Shown one piece after another: positions 1 through 11,789 of a stretch of 64,000 nucleotides of DNA. Location of the stretch: contig OU452227.1 of NCBI GenBank assembly GCA_911728455.2, positions 18,678,110-18,742,109 of the forward strand. The letters run 5' to 3'. Each line of letters begins with the position of its first letter. The first letter of the stretch is position 1. Position numbers and translations under genes: made by a program. The notes under the pieces are model-generated. The model had not been told where the DNA came from and searched no databases. It worked only from the letters and a program-made list of their open reading frames with translations. The stretch is from Marthasterias glacialis (Eukaryota; Echinodermata; Asteroidea; Forcipulatida; Asteriidae).

Positions 1-204
1 CCGGTACATACTTGTCCGTGCTGTCAATGTGGGTGATAGTTGCTCCTCCGTATTGTCCTTCAGGACAAGGTAAGTACTTCCAGAAGCTTCCCTGGTCCAC
101 TATGGGTATTTGCCAAGATCCGAAAGGCGTACCGTCATCTCCTCGACGAGCCTGGAGAATGAATCCCCGGATAAAATATTGGGGGTCGCTCACGACCAAA
201 CGAG
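1..204 (-). CDS. Gene B exon 2: Reeler part 2 (cut by window edge)
   Basis: Matches gene A exon 2, with acceptor ctcctag at 205-211. About 67 bp of the expected 271 bp lie outside the window. The visible part reads D-P-Q-Y-F-I-R-G-F-I-L-Q-A-R-R and G-T-P-F-G-S-W in frame, with a few substitutions relative to gene A. Confidence 0.75.
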
Positions 205-2036
205 CTAGGAGGAGAATAATTATAATACAACTAATCACATCATGACCCCTTTTCATAAAACCCCTTTCGGGCGACCCTTTTAGCACACTTTCTATTTCAT
301 AAACGAATTGACAACTTGTTTGGCCCAATAGAGCTGTTTATGCACAAAAAGTAGCTAAGCGCAACATAATAATGCTATGTTTGAAGCTTTACACAGTGTG
401 GATATAAGGAGTAACTATAACTAGTGAACTTACGGGTTTTGGGGAGCCAATACCGACTGTCCACCTTCAAACTATGTTATATTTGTAACAACAACGGCCA
501 CCACTCCTTCCAAAAGGGAATTTTACATGGTTGTACCCGCAGGTTTACTGGGTTATAGTTACTTCTTAAAATTATGCTAAGCAACCCATGGAATATCCAT
601 CAAATTACTGGCCACGTTATTGTTAAGACGCATTATGTGCTTCCCTCGAGACATCCCTACCCCGTGACCTAACAGCGTTCTTGAATACTACGTTTTCCTT
701 AAATAGGTGACATAGTTTCCCCCGTAAACCTTTGACACTAAAGCTAAGTGGTTGCATTTTCAATTGAACTACAAAGGAGTGAATACAATCGCCATACCCA
801 TCGCTATGTGATTATTATGATTTTTATTTGAGGCTACTGTGTTGCAAATCACTGTGTCACGTGACTTTGGGAACCATTTTGGTTGGGCTTATCGACAGAC
901 TGCGCAAGTCTCTCGAACATTCTAAGGCTAGGAACCTTAGGTCATCCACTTTGATATAATGTGCGAATGAAAGAAATGAATCGTGCACTTTGACACGTTA
1001 GAAAACGCACGGACTTCCCTTTCAAATCTGTTTCAAAATACCCACGATCACATACCTGATGTAGGCTGAACAAGCTACCATTTAGCAGACATTTTTTGTG
1101 TTCAATATTAATTGTAGGCCCTACCTTCAAAAGGTAATCGTCAACTGAGGGCACTCTTATCATTATGCTGTACATTATCTTGATTCATGAGAGTTTGGTC
1201 GTATCTGCAAGTAGTAGCAGTTTTGCACACATTAACACTGTTGTACCTTATCTTGATTCAAAGCATACTATCAGCAAATGATTTTGCAAAATTACTAATA
1301 CTAATAATGCATAGGCCTACATAATCTGATTCACAGAGGTCATCACTAACAAACAGTTTTGCCAACATTACCAATAAAACCGTACACTATATTGATTCAA
1401 TGAAATTAAACATAGGGCCTACCATGGAGTTGCAACTATTTTGCTATAATATTATAACCAATGTATACTTTACCTTGCTTCGAAGAGATTAAGTATACCA
1501 AGGGCTTCCATTGATTTACGATTTACATTGAAGCGAATGTTTGCGTTAACTTTAGCGGAAAACTTTGCTTAAGCATAAGCGTATTTCACAGGTTAGCGAT
1601 CAAGAACATTGGGCGGCCAGCTTGTGGTTTCTTCCATTATGGATTTACACTGTTACGTTGTTTGCTCCCAGTAAGCACCGGAAGGTTAGCATGCCTTTTT
1701 ACAGTGCTTACAGTTAGCAGCACTATGAAATGGAAATCGCACAGTAAGCACAAAATCAGCCGTTAAACAGCTCTACGAAATTGGTCCCTAATTTGACAAG
1801 ACCAACATTTAACAAACCAGTGGCAAGAGTTGTGCCAAGTTTACCAATCGAAATCTACCATTAATAGGGTTTGAAAAGTACACGCAACGTACATGCAAAA
1901 TAAATTTATTGTCGCATTGCTCTGGTAATCATTCTATTTAAGAAAGTCATGTAAGAAATATGCATATAATAATATTTCTTAGAGAAAACACAAAAGCCCT
2001 ACCATGTATAGGAACAATACAGTGTTAAACTCAAAC

Positions 2037-2244
2037 CTGTAACTGTTCCCCCGGGTGTGTAGGCGTTACTGGCAGCCAGTCGGTACGGGCTGGTTTCGCT
2101 TGGCTGCGGGGCGGTGCCAGGATGCTGCGGCATCAGCGTAGAGCAAGCCTCAATCGGTGCTCCGTTCGGACGACAAGTCCCCTTCTGTGGTCCCACCAGA
2201 AGGAGCAGAATGACGGCGGGGTAAACCTTTACCAGGCACTCCAT
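2037..2244 (-). CDS. Gene B exon 1: signal peptide and Reeler part 1
   Basis: 208 bp, start ATG 2,244-2,242, phase 1 donor gtttga. The protein differs from gene A exon 1 only at scattered residues (for example P-Q-P-S-E-T versus P-Q-P-N-E-T). The rest of the gene is beyond the left edge. Confidence 0.78.
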
Positions 2245-2599
2245 GATGGTGCTTAGATAACTCCAAACTTGAACGTATTCGACGACTGGGGCGCTGTGAA
2301 ATCACCGTACACCGCTATTTTTTTTACCGTGTTTGTATCCTGCATCGTACATTCTAGGCATACACCGACACGGTCCAATGCTTCCATCAAGACATCTTAC
2401 CTGTCAATCACGAGCTATACTAAATAAACCTTGGAAATTGCCAAGTTCAATTAACAAGGTTAACCTCGACTGGCAAGTTTTCTCTTTAAAGGGGTTATTT
2501 TGCGAAGAGGCAATTTTTATGCACTGTCGGTTGCACTGAGGCTCAAAACGGTTGCAGGGAATTTTCAGCTTTGTGATTTTTTTTGTTCAAAACTCCAAG

Positions 2600-3200
2600 T
2601 TAATCATTAATGATAGGTCTTTATCTTATTGCTTTTCCGTTTATAATCTACAAAAGGATTTTTTTTCAGCTATATGTTCCATTTTCAAGTTTTTTAAAGT
2701 ACTTATATATTTCCAAACCTTTACGGATTTGGAAACATTGGTTTAGATGGGTTTTGGAGGGACTTCCGGACCTACATAAGTTTGGGAGTTCCTTTGGAAC
2801 TCACTAGGACAATGGTTACCAAAGCTATATTGGTTTGTTACATTTTAGTATTGTATAGTAATTTTTAATTCATAATCTCTTTTGTTTTTAGTTTTTAACG
2901 ATAGATCCTTATCTTATTGCATTTCCGTTTACAATCTTCAAAGGGAATTCTTTCTGCTATATTTTCCATTTTTAGTTTATTTTAGTATACATATATTTGG
3001 TTTTATTTACATTTTAGTATTTGTATAGTATTTTAATTGTTTTTTTGCCATTACCTATTTGTATTGTTATAAGTCTGTGCTTAACATGCTGTTTGCTTTT
3101 TATATGCTTTTTACCCTGTTTTTTTTTAATCGTTTATCGTTAAGCGCCTTAGAGCACGTTTAATGGATTTGGTGCTATATAAATTATTTCATTATTATTA
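2600..3200 (+). mobile_element. Non-LTR retroelement or SINE 3' end
   Basis: Present here but absent from the paralogous spacer (51,615). Ends with a gcgcctta...ggtgctatataaat box and an ATT-rich tail, the style of CR1/L2-like 3' ends and their SINEs. Two internal stretches (2,600-2,700 and 2,895-2,990) are diverged repeats of each other. Confidence 0.5.
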
Positions 3201-4967
3201 ATAACTTTTACCCTAAATCCTGAATGTATCCAGTGCCTTTGTTTATTTTGTGCTGGTATTAAAAAAATTCAACATATAACCCAAAACAATTTACAATTTA
3301 CAGTAAAATCTCAACCACCAAAAATTGTATTTCGAGTTTTTATATTTTGTTTAGGCCTTTACTAAAACATAAATTTTACCCCCCAAAAATCAGTGACTTT
3401 CAGCTACTGGCTTTCATGCCTGAAATAATAGAGGTAAAATTTGTCACTGAAAAGTTCCAATTTCATACTTTATAATTTGTACACATTGACATAACGTAAG
3501 TTAAAAGTAACGGGAGACTTTTAGGACACTAGATGGCAGCAGACTTACCAGGTAAACCAATTGTTCTCGGAAATGTGCGCATGCTCAGAACTACGCAAAC
3601 AATGGAAATTTACCAGGTAAGCCTGCTGCCAACAGGATCACTATCTCAAATTTATAAAAATAGATATTTAAAAATAGATATTTAAAAATATAATCTAAAT
3701 TTTGGGGTCAAATCGGCCAAAACCGAACCTAGCATCTAAAAAAAGAGTTCGATTCATAGAAGAAGAAAAAATCAAGAGACTCTTTTCTAAGTTTTAGCTT
3801 TAATTTACCTTTAAAGTCACTCAACCGTACAGATATGCTGTTCTATTATCGAAATGTCAGCGCTACAAATGCCTTATACCCGGATGCTATATCAATCGAG
3901 TTTTCCCTATGAATGAATGAACAATGGAGCTAAACCAAAGATAATAGAGAAATAATATGAACTCAAGAAAAACCTAACGCCGGTTGCACATTTTTGCTGT
4001 ACTTGTACGTAACAATTAGCCCGACCCAAATTGTTCATGTGGCTTTGAAAAAAAAGTGAACAAAGGCCCCTAACCTGACAGCGAGATGAGATCATTTTTG
4101 AGCTTTCAAAATTTAGCCTCGTCCGTGTGAACATTCAATGTCACCATAAAGAGGAAGTCGGCACTGAAAAGTGAAATGAATAGAACATACGCTTCATTCA
4201 TTGGTCACGATGTAAAAATAGATTTCACGCTATGCAGTTCTGGCGTGACAAGAGTTGGCTTGTATAAAACATACAGGCATCATATTACATATAATTTTAT
4301 ATCAGATAACACTACTAACTTAATACAGGCAGCTGCTGGTTGCGGTGACGACTGCATAACATGTTTAACATCCCACTAAATAGCAAACGATTTCAGCAAA
4401 TATTTGAGATAATTTTTAAAAGAGAAGGTTTATCATAAAAAAAGCCAACACTTTTAGCATTTTCTTTAAGAGCTGCATAATAAAAGGGAAGGCTTATAAT
4501 TACAGTATTTCACAAATTATCTAAGACTGAAGTCAACTTTGTTACACTATAAAAGCTCTTTCTCAGCCTTTTTGGAGAAATGAGCAACAAATTTGAACGA
4601 TAAGCGAGTGTGAATAACATTTTATATGCAGATTTTGTACACATGCATGACCGCTGAAACTTAGAAAAGATTGTACTACTTGAAAACTTCAATGTGGGTA
4701 AAAATATCTAAAAATAAATGTTACTCATACAAATATTGCAGTAATAAAACAGCAAGCAGGTCTATATAAAAACATACAATGCAGCTGCAAGGTCGATTAA
4801 AATTGCAGAAATAAACTAAAACAAAAAGAAACAGAAAGCGCATGTACATGTTCCCTTGTGGCTTGATTTCAATTGTTTTTGACTGAGTACAGTTTTCATA
4901 AAAAAACAATCTTTGACAGTTTCATTACAACAGGTTGTCACTTTTTAAGGAAAACCAGAGACAATGG

Positions 4968-5162
4968 GCCCAGTTTCATAGAGCTGCTTAAGCACTGAAT
5001 ATTGCTGAGCATTTTTCTGCTTTTTTAGCAGAATTGAGCAGGAAACCAGTCACAAATGGTACATGAGACATGGTATTTTGGCTGGTAACCTTACTCTGGT
5101 AAGCAAAATTTTGTTGTGCTGAGCTACTTTTCGTACTTCAGCAGCTCTATGAAATTGGGCCC
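4968..5162. repeat. MITE with gggcccaatttcat termini
   Basis: Terminal inverted repeats tgggcccagtttcatagagct / agctctatgaaattgggccca bound about 195 bp. Orthologous copy at 54,491-54,692, and another family member at 25,116-25,309. Confidence 0.65.
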
Positions 5163-5227
5163 AGGGGTGTTGTGGACGATCATTAAATGCTGATTTCGGT
5201 TGTTTTTTTATTAGAGTACACTTTTCC

Positions 5228-5353
5228 AATAAAACCAATGGGAGACTTTTGAGGATACTTGCTTTCGGAAATGTGTGCATGCTCAGAACTATGCAAATAG
5301 TGGACATGTACCTGGTAAGTCTGCTACGACCTAGCGCTCCAAAGTCTCCCATC
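5228..5353. repeat. MITE with gggagacttt termini
   Basis: Inverted termini gggagactttt / aaagtctccc and an internal aaatgtgtgcatgctcagaac block. Related copies lie at 3,510-3,640, 52,050-52,165 and 54,766-54,890, plus a split one at 52,745-53,130. Confidence 0.55.
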
Positions 5354-5430
5354 TAACAATCTTATCACAATATGTTGTCATTCTTTAAGGAAAACCAGAG
5401 ACCACAGTTAAAAAAAATATATAAATAGTT

Positions 5431-5436
5431 TTTATT
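5431..5436 (-). terminator. Possible polyadenylation signal of gene A
   Basis: AATAAA on the minus strand about 490 bp past the stop codon, conserved in the matching position of gene C (54,959-54,964). Conservation is weak evidence here because the whole region is duplicated. Confidence 0.25.
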
Positions 5437-5923
5437 TCCGGGGTTTGGTACATTAAATGCCGATTTCAATTTGCAAAAACTTGAGGCACAATAAAAAATA
5501 TTTCTGGCACATGCCAATATTCCTGAGAACGATTGATACAGATATCAAATCAGGGGTAAGATTGTATAAAAATGAAAAATCCTGAAAATTTGATAACATT
5601 TTCCTCTTGATATGAAGATGAACCTCAGTAAAATTACTGGATGTTAAGTTTGAGAGATTTGGAGACTCTCTCTATCCTCTCTCATTATCTCAAGGTTTAG
5701 TCATAAATAAGGGCCAACAAGTTTATCATCTTTGTGATGGCAGTTTCACATCTTTTAAGAAAATCTGAAGACCCAGAAGGAGTTCAATGAAAAACCCTGA
5801 AATCAAGAAAAACAAAACTGGCAAATCACAAGCCTGATCATATTTATAAAAAAGTTAAACTTTCAAATAAAAAAAAGCAAATCAATTCATTTCCTTCACC
5901 ATTACAAATCACGTTTTATACCT

Positions 5924-6392
5924 TTAGGTAGTATTGGAATTAACGTTGCTGCTAATTCGCAATCTAGTGTCAGAAGTAGAATGACTGCCCCTTGCACCAC
6001 TACTACCCATGGAATCCTTGCTCCTACAACAACACAGATTCCTAAGCCCCAGTCTACCATTTTTACGCATAAGAACAAAGAAAATGAACACCGCTAAGCC
6101 GATGAGGGAGTTCAGGATCGCAAAGATGTACTGGAACGTCGCGGTGAATATGCCAATGGCCAGGAAACCTAAGATCCATGTTCCACCGAGGAGGATACCG
6201 ATGGGGATCATGCTGCGAGCCTGACGGAGGACTTTATCTACCCGCCTCTCTTGACGGGTCAGTGAGCTCTCGATGCGTTGGCAAACTAACCGACGGAAGA
6301 CTAGAATGTAGATGAAGACATTGTAGAGGAGGAGTGCTCCAACAGGCAGCAATACACCAAAGTAGATTGAGTTCCCCGGAGAAAGGAAACAA
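5924..6392 (-). CDS. Gene A exon 34: TM5-TM7, tail and stop
   Basis: 469 bp ending in TAA. TM5 is F-G-V-L-L-P-V-G-A-L-L-L-Y-N. The basic third loop has R-R-L-V-C-Q-R and R-Q-A-R-S. TM6 contains G-G-T-W-I-L-G-F, and TM7 contains I-L-N-S-L-I-G, both family signatures. The tail has R-N-L-C-C-C-R-S-K (possible palmitoylation) and is Ser/Thr/Asn-rich to its end; it lacks a recognisable PDZ motif. The exon is nearly identical to gene C 55,452-55,920. Confidence 0.93.
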
Positions 6393-6589
6393 CTGAAGGG
6401 TAACAATAAAAATGCATACAAACTTTAATCAGAGGTTAATAAAGAAGGTACTTAAAACTTCAACATTTAAAACTTCAATATGTTACCTTTTTGAAATACC
6501 ATAATGATAATAATGAAATTTATACAGCACTTCTTACTGGCATTTCTTAGCGATTAAACCTTGAGTACCAATAAGTGAGTCAAAAACCA

Positions 6590-6860
6590 CAAGGAAAACG
6601 GACTGGGTAAAATTTTTAGTCCAATTTTGGGGTGCACAAGAAAAATTATTTGGAGCAGGAGTTGAATCATAGAGCTATATATCATTATAGCGCTTTGGTT
6701 GTATTGTATACTTAGGGTGTGATCCCTGGCAACACAGCAGTAACCAGTTGAATGGGTTCTGACTGGCACCTCCCGAACAAAGATATTGACAAAATAGGGA
6801 GACTGCCAACATTTGGGGCTGGATAGCTCAGTTGGTACGTTAATCCGGGAGTAATAAAAG
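6590..6860 (+). mobile_element. tRNA-derived SINE, family S1, truncated
   Basis: Contains the gctggatagctcagttggt box A-like segment preceded by the family's 5' sequence (gtgtgatccctgg, ttctgactggcacc). Box B is lost. Duplicated copy at 56,125-56,390. Confidence 0.6.
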
Positions 6861-7352
6861 AGTATTTTATTAAAGGGATCGGGTGTCAAAACACTGTATT
6901 GGCGGTGGTTTTAAAGATTTTTGTTCTTAACCGCACGATGACAAAGGAATGTCCACACAGGGTATTTCACAAAGGACTGTGTGAAGCTACCAGTGTAGAG
7001 AAGATGATGAAGAAATGTCACTTTTAGATGTGGAAGGGAACCCAATAAAAAGGGAACCCTTAAAAAACCCAATCCAAATGCAAGGCTCCTGACAGGATTC
7101 CAAACTGGGTCCACAAGGGAGGGAAAATAAACAACTGAATGCCCAACATGAAGGAAGATATTGGAACAGTTTGAAGAAATTAAACCCAAAAGATATGCCG
7201 GTGCGCGGCCAGTAACGGTTACGTAAACGAGAAGTAAAACGGTTAAGTACGTGAGAAGAAGAATCTTGCATTTTATGAGCCTCTGTGTTGTCCGAAAGAA
7301 ACTATACTGCTTCAAGACTTGGAATTTAAAGATGATTACTTTGTCAACTTAC

Positions 7353-7434
7353 TATTTTCTTTCAGGAACATTCCACTGACCACTCACAAAGTAAGGTACA
7401 ACCAATGTGACGAATACAATCAACGCAGGTAAGC
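7353..7434 (-). CDS. Gene A exon 33: TM4
   Basis: 82 bp, acceptor ttctcacag, donor AATA|gtaagt. Encodes L-P-A-L-I-V-F-V-T-L-V-V-P-Y-F; with the upstream exon this gives the conserved W-G-L-P-A of adhesion GPCR TM4. It joins exon 34 through E-R-K-Y-C, where the Cys is the extracellular loop 2 cysteine that pairs with the one before TM3. Confidence 0.88.
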
Positions 7435-8179
7435 CTGTGAGAAAAAACAAAATGATGTTTTCAGTCTCTGTCAGCATCTAAGCAACTAGTTTGACATCAC
7501 ACCAACATTTTCTCTGATAAACGAATGAATTACTTAAATTCTGCTGATGAATTTGTTTAAAATAAATTTCATTTTGAAGCGAAAAATGACAAGAAGTTAA
7601 CCTTTTTCAACGTTGGTTTTAATTCATATAAATTTATCATTTGAATCGGATTGATTCCTCTTAATTCATTGTTGTTTTAACCATGAGCCATATAAAATCT
7701 GTTTGACAGGACATTGGTGCGGCATAGGCAGATGTTTGTAAACAATGTACATAATTTATACCTTTCAGGGAAGAAAGGTGAATGTTTATTCATTCAAAGA
7801 CATCTGCAGTTGAATGTCTCAGTTCCTAAATGTTAGTGGGCAACAGAGGGCCCCATTACTTTTGGGCAGTAGCTAATCAGATTATGCAACAGTGCAGTGA
7901 CTGTGTGGCGCAAATCCCTGCAAATACAACCAGAAAGAAGGTGTATGCATGGCAAGGTTTAGAGGCAGTAGTACCTACACAAAACTTGAATAATTATTGA
8001 AATTTATCATGGAATATACATAATATGGAGTAATACATAAATATTCATGAATCATGTGAATAAGTTGCCCAAAGCAACCGTTTCGGCCACACACAGGGCG
8101 ATTAAAAACTTGTTGTCTACAGGCTCTTTCAAGTTAATTGGTAAAGCGTGGGGATCGCGAAAAATAGCGGATCATTTTC

Positions 8180-8450
8180 CTAATCGATATAAGTACCTAC
8201 ATGGATTTGTCATGAAATGACATGATTTTGGGAACAGTTCAACTTGAATAGATGTAGAATCATTTAAGTACTAAGTGAACAAATTGTGGAGACTATTCCC
8301 GCTCGTCACAATTCAACTCAAAATTCTTGGTGATCATTGTGCCCATTCAATGGTAGATGCCTCTCCTGCTCCTGCCAATAGGTGGCCCTCTAATGAGACA
8401 TTTCAATTGGCCGTCTTAGAATGGATTGTTCCCCTTTGGAGGCAAACCCC
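8180..8450 (-). mobile_element. Non-LTR retrotransposon remnant
   Basis: Matches the remnant at 24,150-24,370 (shared ttgaatagatgtagaatcat and ctcctgccaataggtggc). Minus-strand frames give D-S-T-S-I-Q-V-E. Absent from gene C, where 7,830-8,755 has no counterpart. Confidence 0.5.
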
Positions 8451-8479
8451 TTTCTGTAAGGAATAAGTGTAACTGATGG

Positions 8480-8812
8480 ACCCTTACTTTGTGCACACAC
8501 GGTACCTACGGCTTTATGTCTCATCCGAAGTACAAAGCAATAGACTTTTATCATAGTGCAGCCATTTTACTTTTCTCACATTCTAGTCAATGTAACCAAA
8601 CCGAGGCTGGAAAGAAAAACAGTCTGGTTCCATTTTCTACAATGAAAACCAGCATTCATTATTGGTATTGTTATTGGATACAGGGAACATTACCAAGATG
8701 GCAGCAGCATGATAAGGGTCTTTACTGGTTAAAAGTCTTGACTCAAACCCAAACTCTGCTGATCAGAAACACCAGAGCTTAAGTCCAGAGCTCTAGACCT
8801 CTTGGCCACGAA
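8480..8812 (-). mobile_element. tRNA-derived SINE, family S2, head next to exon 32 donor
   Basis: Head cgtggccaagaggtctagagc starts about 8 nt into the intron after exon 32 of gene A, in the gene's orientation. In gene C only the first 60 bp or so (57,362-57,424) remain. Confidence 0.6.
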
Positions 8813-8818
8813 ACTCAC

Positions 8819-9078
8819 CCCAGCAGAAGACCATCATTCGCAGCAGATATCCCTTGACAAGACTCCGGCGGGTCAAGACCAGCAGGTAGAAACAAAGCAT
8901 CGCCTCGGCCGACGACCAACAGACAGACGAGAGGAAGAAGTAGTGGATGAGAGCAGCGAAGATGATGCAAGCCACTCGTGGTTGAATCAGCTCAATGCCG
9001 ATGAGGAAGACTACGTAGAGCAAGATGAGAGACACGCAGAGATTCAACAAAGTCTTCCGGGGTGTAGATGACAGGTCG
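8819..9078 (-). CDS. Gene A exon 32: TM2, TM3 and start of TM4
   Basis: 260 bp. P-R-K-T-L-L-N-L-C-V-S-L begins TM2. A conserved Cys (R-V-A-C) precedes TM3, H-Y-F-F-L-S-S-V-C-W-S-S-A-E-A. It ends at M-V-F-C-W-G, the start of TM4. In gene C the residues read V-F-W and M-L-S where gene A has V-C-W and M-L-C. The donor lies about 8 nt before a SINE in the same orientation. Confidence 0.9.
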
Positions 9079-9656
9079 CTGAATTTTGATAGAATCAACA
9101 TCATAAATGCATTTTTCATTTCGATCCAAGATTGATTTACAATTATTAAAAATGGTTCAAATGAAATCATTCTGCAGTTGTATTTACTTAAATTGGTTTT
9201 GAGATACTGAAAATGTTGAGTTTGGTAAGCCCTACAGAATGTCATCAGTTCATATTCATAAGTACCAAAGACAAAATCCTTTACGGAGTTATCCCAACTT
9301 ATTTTAAATGCGTGATTATACACTATTTTCAATAACTTCACTCATGAATGCTTTACAAACAAAAAAAGCAGCAATTTTGGGGGGCGTGTTTTTTTTTGAA
9401 AAGGCAGCAATTTTGCCCCCCCCCCACCAAACTGTCTACCTGGCACTTATTTTCAGAACTAACCTTATGCACAATACATTCACCATAATTCAGTTTTCAC
9501 AAACAAATTGTGACTTTCAAGCACTACAAATGGACAAGTAGTGTCTGTTGCAGACGTGGTCCGGTAGATCACGGAGGAAGAAAGATCGTGGAGGAGTGAG
9601 CAGCAGTTTGCTGTTTTGGCACTGCGACATTACACACCTTATAAAAAAAAACTCAC

Positions 9657-9766
9657 CTTGAGTTCAATGTTGTTAGGATGGTAAGGATGAGAGCTGCAAT
9701 GGAGATACCACACCCAATCTTGCTCAAGATATCAAGCACAATATCCATTGCGTCCCCATGGTGACT
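9657..9766 (-). CDS. Gene A exon 31: TM1
   Basis: 110 bp, phase 0 to phase 2. After S-H-H-G-D-A the stretch K-I-G-C-G-I-S-I-A-A-L-I-L-T-I-L forms TM1, closely fitting the I-G-C-G-I-S-L motif of adhesion GPCRs. Acceptor tttgtttag, donor AAG|gtgagt. Confidence 0.9.
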
Positions 9767-10254
9767 CTAAACAAAAGAAACAGGTGGTTCGAAAATTTAA
9801 TACTTTGACTTACAAGCTTTTGTCTTGATAGTTCAACCTACCCAAAATGGCAACAACAAATTTAAACCTAATTCCCATACTGTACTTCATCCTCCAAATT
9901 GAATATTCACTTTTGATTAACCAACAGCTTTGGGATAAATTCCTACATTCCACTCTGAAACCTATAATATTGCATTGTGTGTATTAAATGCAAAATGCAC
10001 CTGTAGGCATTTTACAGCAACACAAAAACAAAGAGCTTAACTGTCAATGTTTATCAGCACAGCAGTCCCCGAGACTAAAGCCCAGTTCATACTTCATGTG
10101 AATGCGAAGGAAAAGTGAATTTGACGTCACAAATTTGTGACAAACTATTTGCTCAACTTGAACTGTGTTGAACTGTGTTGAAATTCGCTTCACCATTGCG
10201 TTTGCTTGAAGTATGAACCGGGCTTAACTTTGTTAAAACTCTAATGATGAAAGC

Positions 10255-10400
10255 TTTACGTCCTATCTGAAAGACAAAGCAATATTGGTTAAGTGACTTG
10301 CTCAAGGACACCAGTGTCAAGACCGGGACTCGAACCCACACTCTGCTGATCAGAAACACCAGGGCTTGAATCCAGTGTGCTAGACCGCTCAGCCAGGTCA
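10255..10400 (-). mobile_element. SINE S2 head fragment
   Basis: gggactcgaacccacactctg (box B, reverse) and tagaccgctcagccaggtca (box A, reverse). Duplicated copy at 59,060-59,215. Confidence 0.55.
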
Positions 10401-10709
10401 TACAATATAGAAGTCTGAAATTCGTGACCCACAAAGTGCAAATTAAGGCTTAAGTTGCCGCCTGCAGACTGACGATGACTTGTGATACCAAAAAATCCAA
10501 CAATACCTGGGCTTGATTTCACACAACACTCTGATTCATCTTAAGTGAGTTGTCAACAGTGCCATAGTGATTTGTTTTGTGCCTCACACTTTCCGATCTT
10601 GAAATCAATCTTAGCTCTTGATGAAAATCGAGCCCTCGGCTATAAACCATGGAATAGTTTCATAAAAACACCAATTCAGGCACTTGGAGAATTCATTTAA
10701 TATACTTAC

Positions 10710-10877
10710 AATCAAAATTGCAAAGCTGGTCAAGTGATCACAGTGGCATACTTTTGCTTCGCCTACACCCTTGTCTTCAGCTAAAGTACAGCCCTTTGTC
10801 GACCAATTACCAACTGAGTTACCGGCGACCAAGGTAGGATCCCAAAAGACACAGACGGTATCGGCAGCGCTGGTGTT
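10710..10877 (-). CDS. Gene A exon 30: GPS autoproteolysis site
   Basis: 168 bp, phase 0-0. It contains the full GPS pattern: C-V-F-W-D, N-W-S-T-K-G-C, then V-C-H-C-D-H-L-T-S-F-A-I-L-I. The four cysteines, the Trp pair and the His-Leu-Thr triad are all present, so cleavage between Leu and Thr is predicted. The tethered-agonist stretch T-S-F-A-I-L follows, as in active adhesion GPCRs. Donor gtaagt. Confidence 0.93.
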
Positions 10878-11177
10878 CTGATTACAGGAAAAAAAAATGG
10901 TACGATTAGGGAACCTTAACTTTTAATGAATATACAAATGGTTGATTTGTGATTTTGTTTCCCCGTTAACATAACTGTTGGAAACGCTCACGTGTTGCTG
11001 ATCAGGTGTGCAGTGGACGGGGCTTACTAAAACTGTCCAATGTCATTCAGCCATACAAGTAAGTACAGACAACAACATTAAGTGCGAATAGACCGATCCA
11101 TTAAGCCCTACCCACCTTATGGCTTGTTGCAATTTTTTAAAGGAGCTAGTTGTTTATATTTAGTAATAGGATTTTAA

Positions 11178-11425
11178 CAGGGGATCCCTGTAGAGCCGCT
11201 TCCCAGGTTGTATTGTAAACTTGGGTGTGGTCCCTGGTTATACGGCAGTTTTAGGTTGAATGGCTTCTGACTGGCACCCCTGAACAAAGATATTGACAAG
11301 ATTGAGAGACTGCCAACATCAGTACTAGATAGCTCAGTTGGTAAATCACCAGCACGTTAACCTGGAGGTCGCAGGTTCAAATCCGTTCTGGTCCACTTTG
11401 CTTTGTTCACCCAAAAAAGGATTTT
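11178..11425 (+). mobile_element. tRNA-derived SINE, family S1
   Basis: Box A tagctcagttgg and box B ggttcaaatcc are present, followed by ctttgttcaccc. Duplicated copy at 60,018-60,255. Confidence 0.65.
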
Positions 11426-11789
11426 AACGTGTCGGCATTTTAGGGTACACAGTTGTGGTCAGTTCAAGAGGAGTTAAATCTCTTGAGTGACTGCTATAGC
11501 TGCAGTCGTTTATTACAAGTGCAACATTGAGGGATAAGCTTTTCAGTGATTTTCCTTTCGAGGTTGAGTGGGGGGAGAGGAGGGGGACGGGGGGAGAGGG
11601 GGGTGTATGGAAGCAAGTTTTCAGACTTGTGGTCTACCAATATCGCCACTGTATTCAATAATCAAAGCAATAAATTATCTGTACGCACGTCACTGTGCTT
11701 AAAGGAAAGTTAAATCATTTTTAGTCAAGAGATTGACCAAATTTTAGTCTGGATGTTGTTGTTCAACTTGGTTTAGTGCTTCACCAACT

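Larger units (their letters stand above)
1..2244 (-). other. Gene B: 5' end of the next tandem copy (partial)
   Basis: The first two exons of a gene that continues off the left edge, nearly identical to exons 1 and 2 of gene A. It starts about 3.7 kb downstream of the gene A stop codon in the same orientation. This shows that the array continues leftward. Intron 1 (205-2036) matches intron 1 of gene A (48,691-51,074) apart from insertions near 48,713-49,143 and 49,525-49,720 in gene A. Confidence 0.8.
2245..5923. other. Spacer between gene A stop and gene B start
   Basis: 3.7 kb with no supported gene. It contains the gene A 3' untranslated region, at least three MITE-like repeats (3,510-3,640, 4,968-5,162, 5,228-5,353) and a retroelement 3' end (2,600-3,200). 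The equivalent spacer at 51,283-55,451 is about 4.2 kb. Confidence 0.7.

Noticed and set aside
1..2244. Reeler exons as an independent small secreted protein gene
   Set aside because: The third Reeler exon in gene A has no stop and runs in phase into EGF1, so a stand-alone protein is less likely, although transcript data could still show it.
6009..6224. Plus-strand 71-codon frame
   Set aside because: Antisense shadow of the TM5-TM7 exon.
8802..9071. Plus-strand 89-codon acidic frame opposite exon 32
   Set aside because: Shadow of the TM2-TM3 exon on the other strand; the minus-strand frame carries the GPCR motifs and splice sites.
11330..11400. Possible functional tRNA gene
   Set aside because: Boxes A and B are present, but the flanks match a repeated SINE family, the stems do not pair fully, and the same unit recurs ten or more times.
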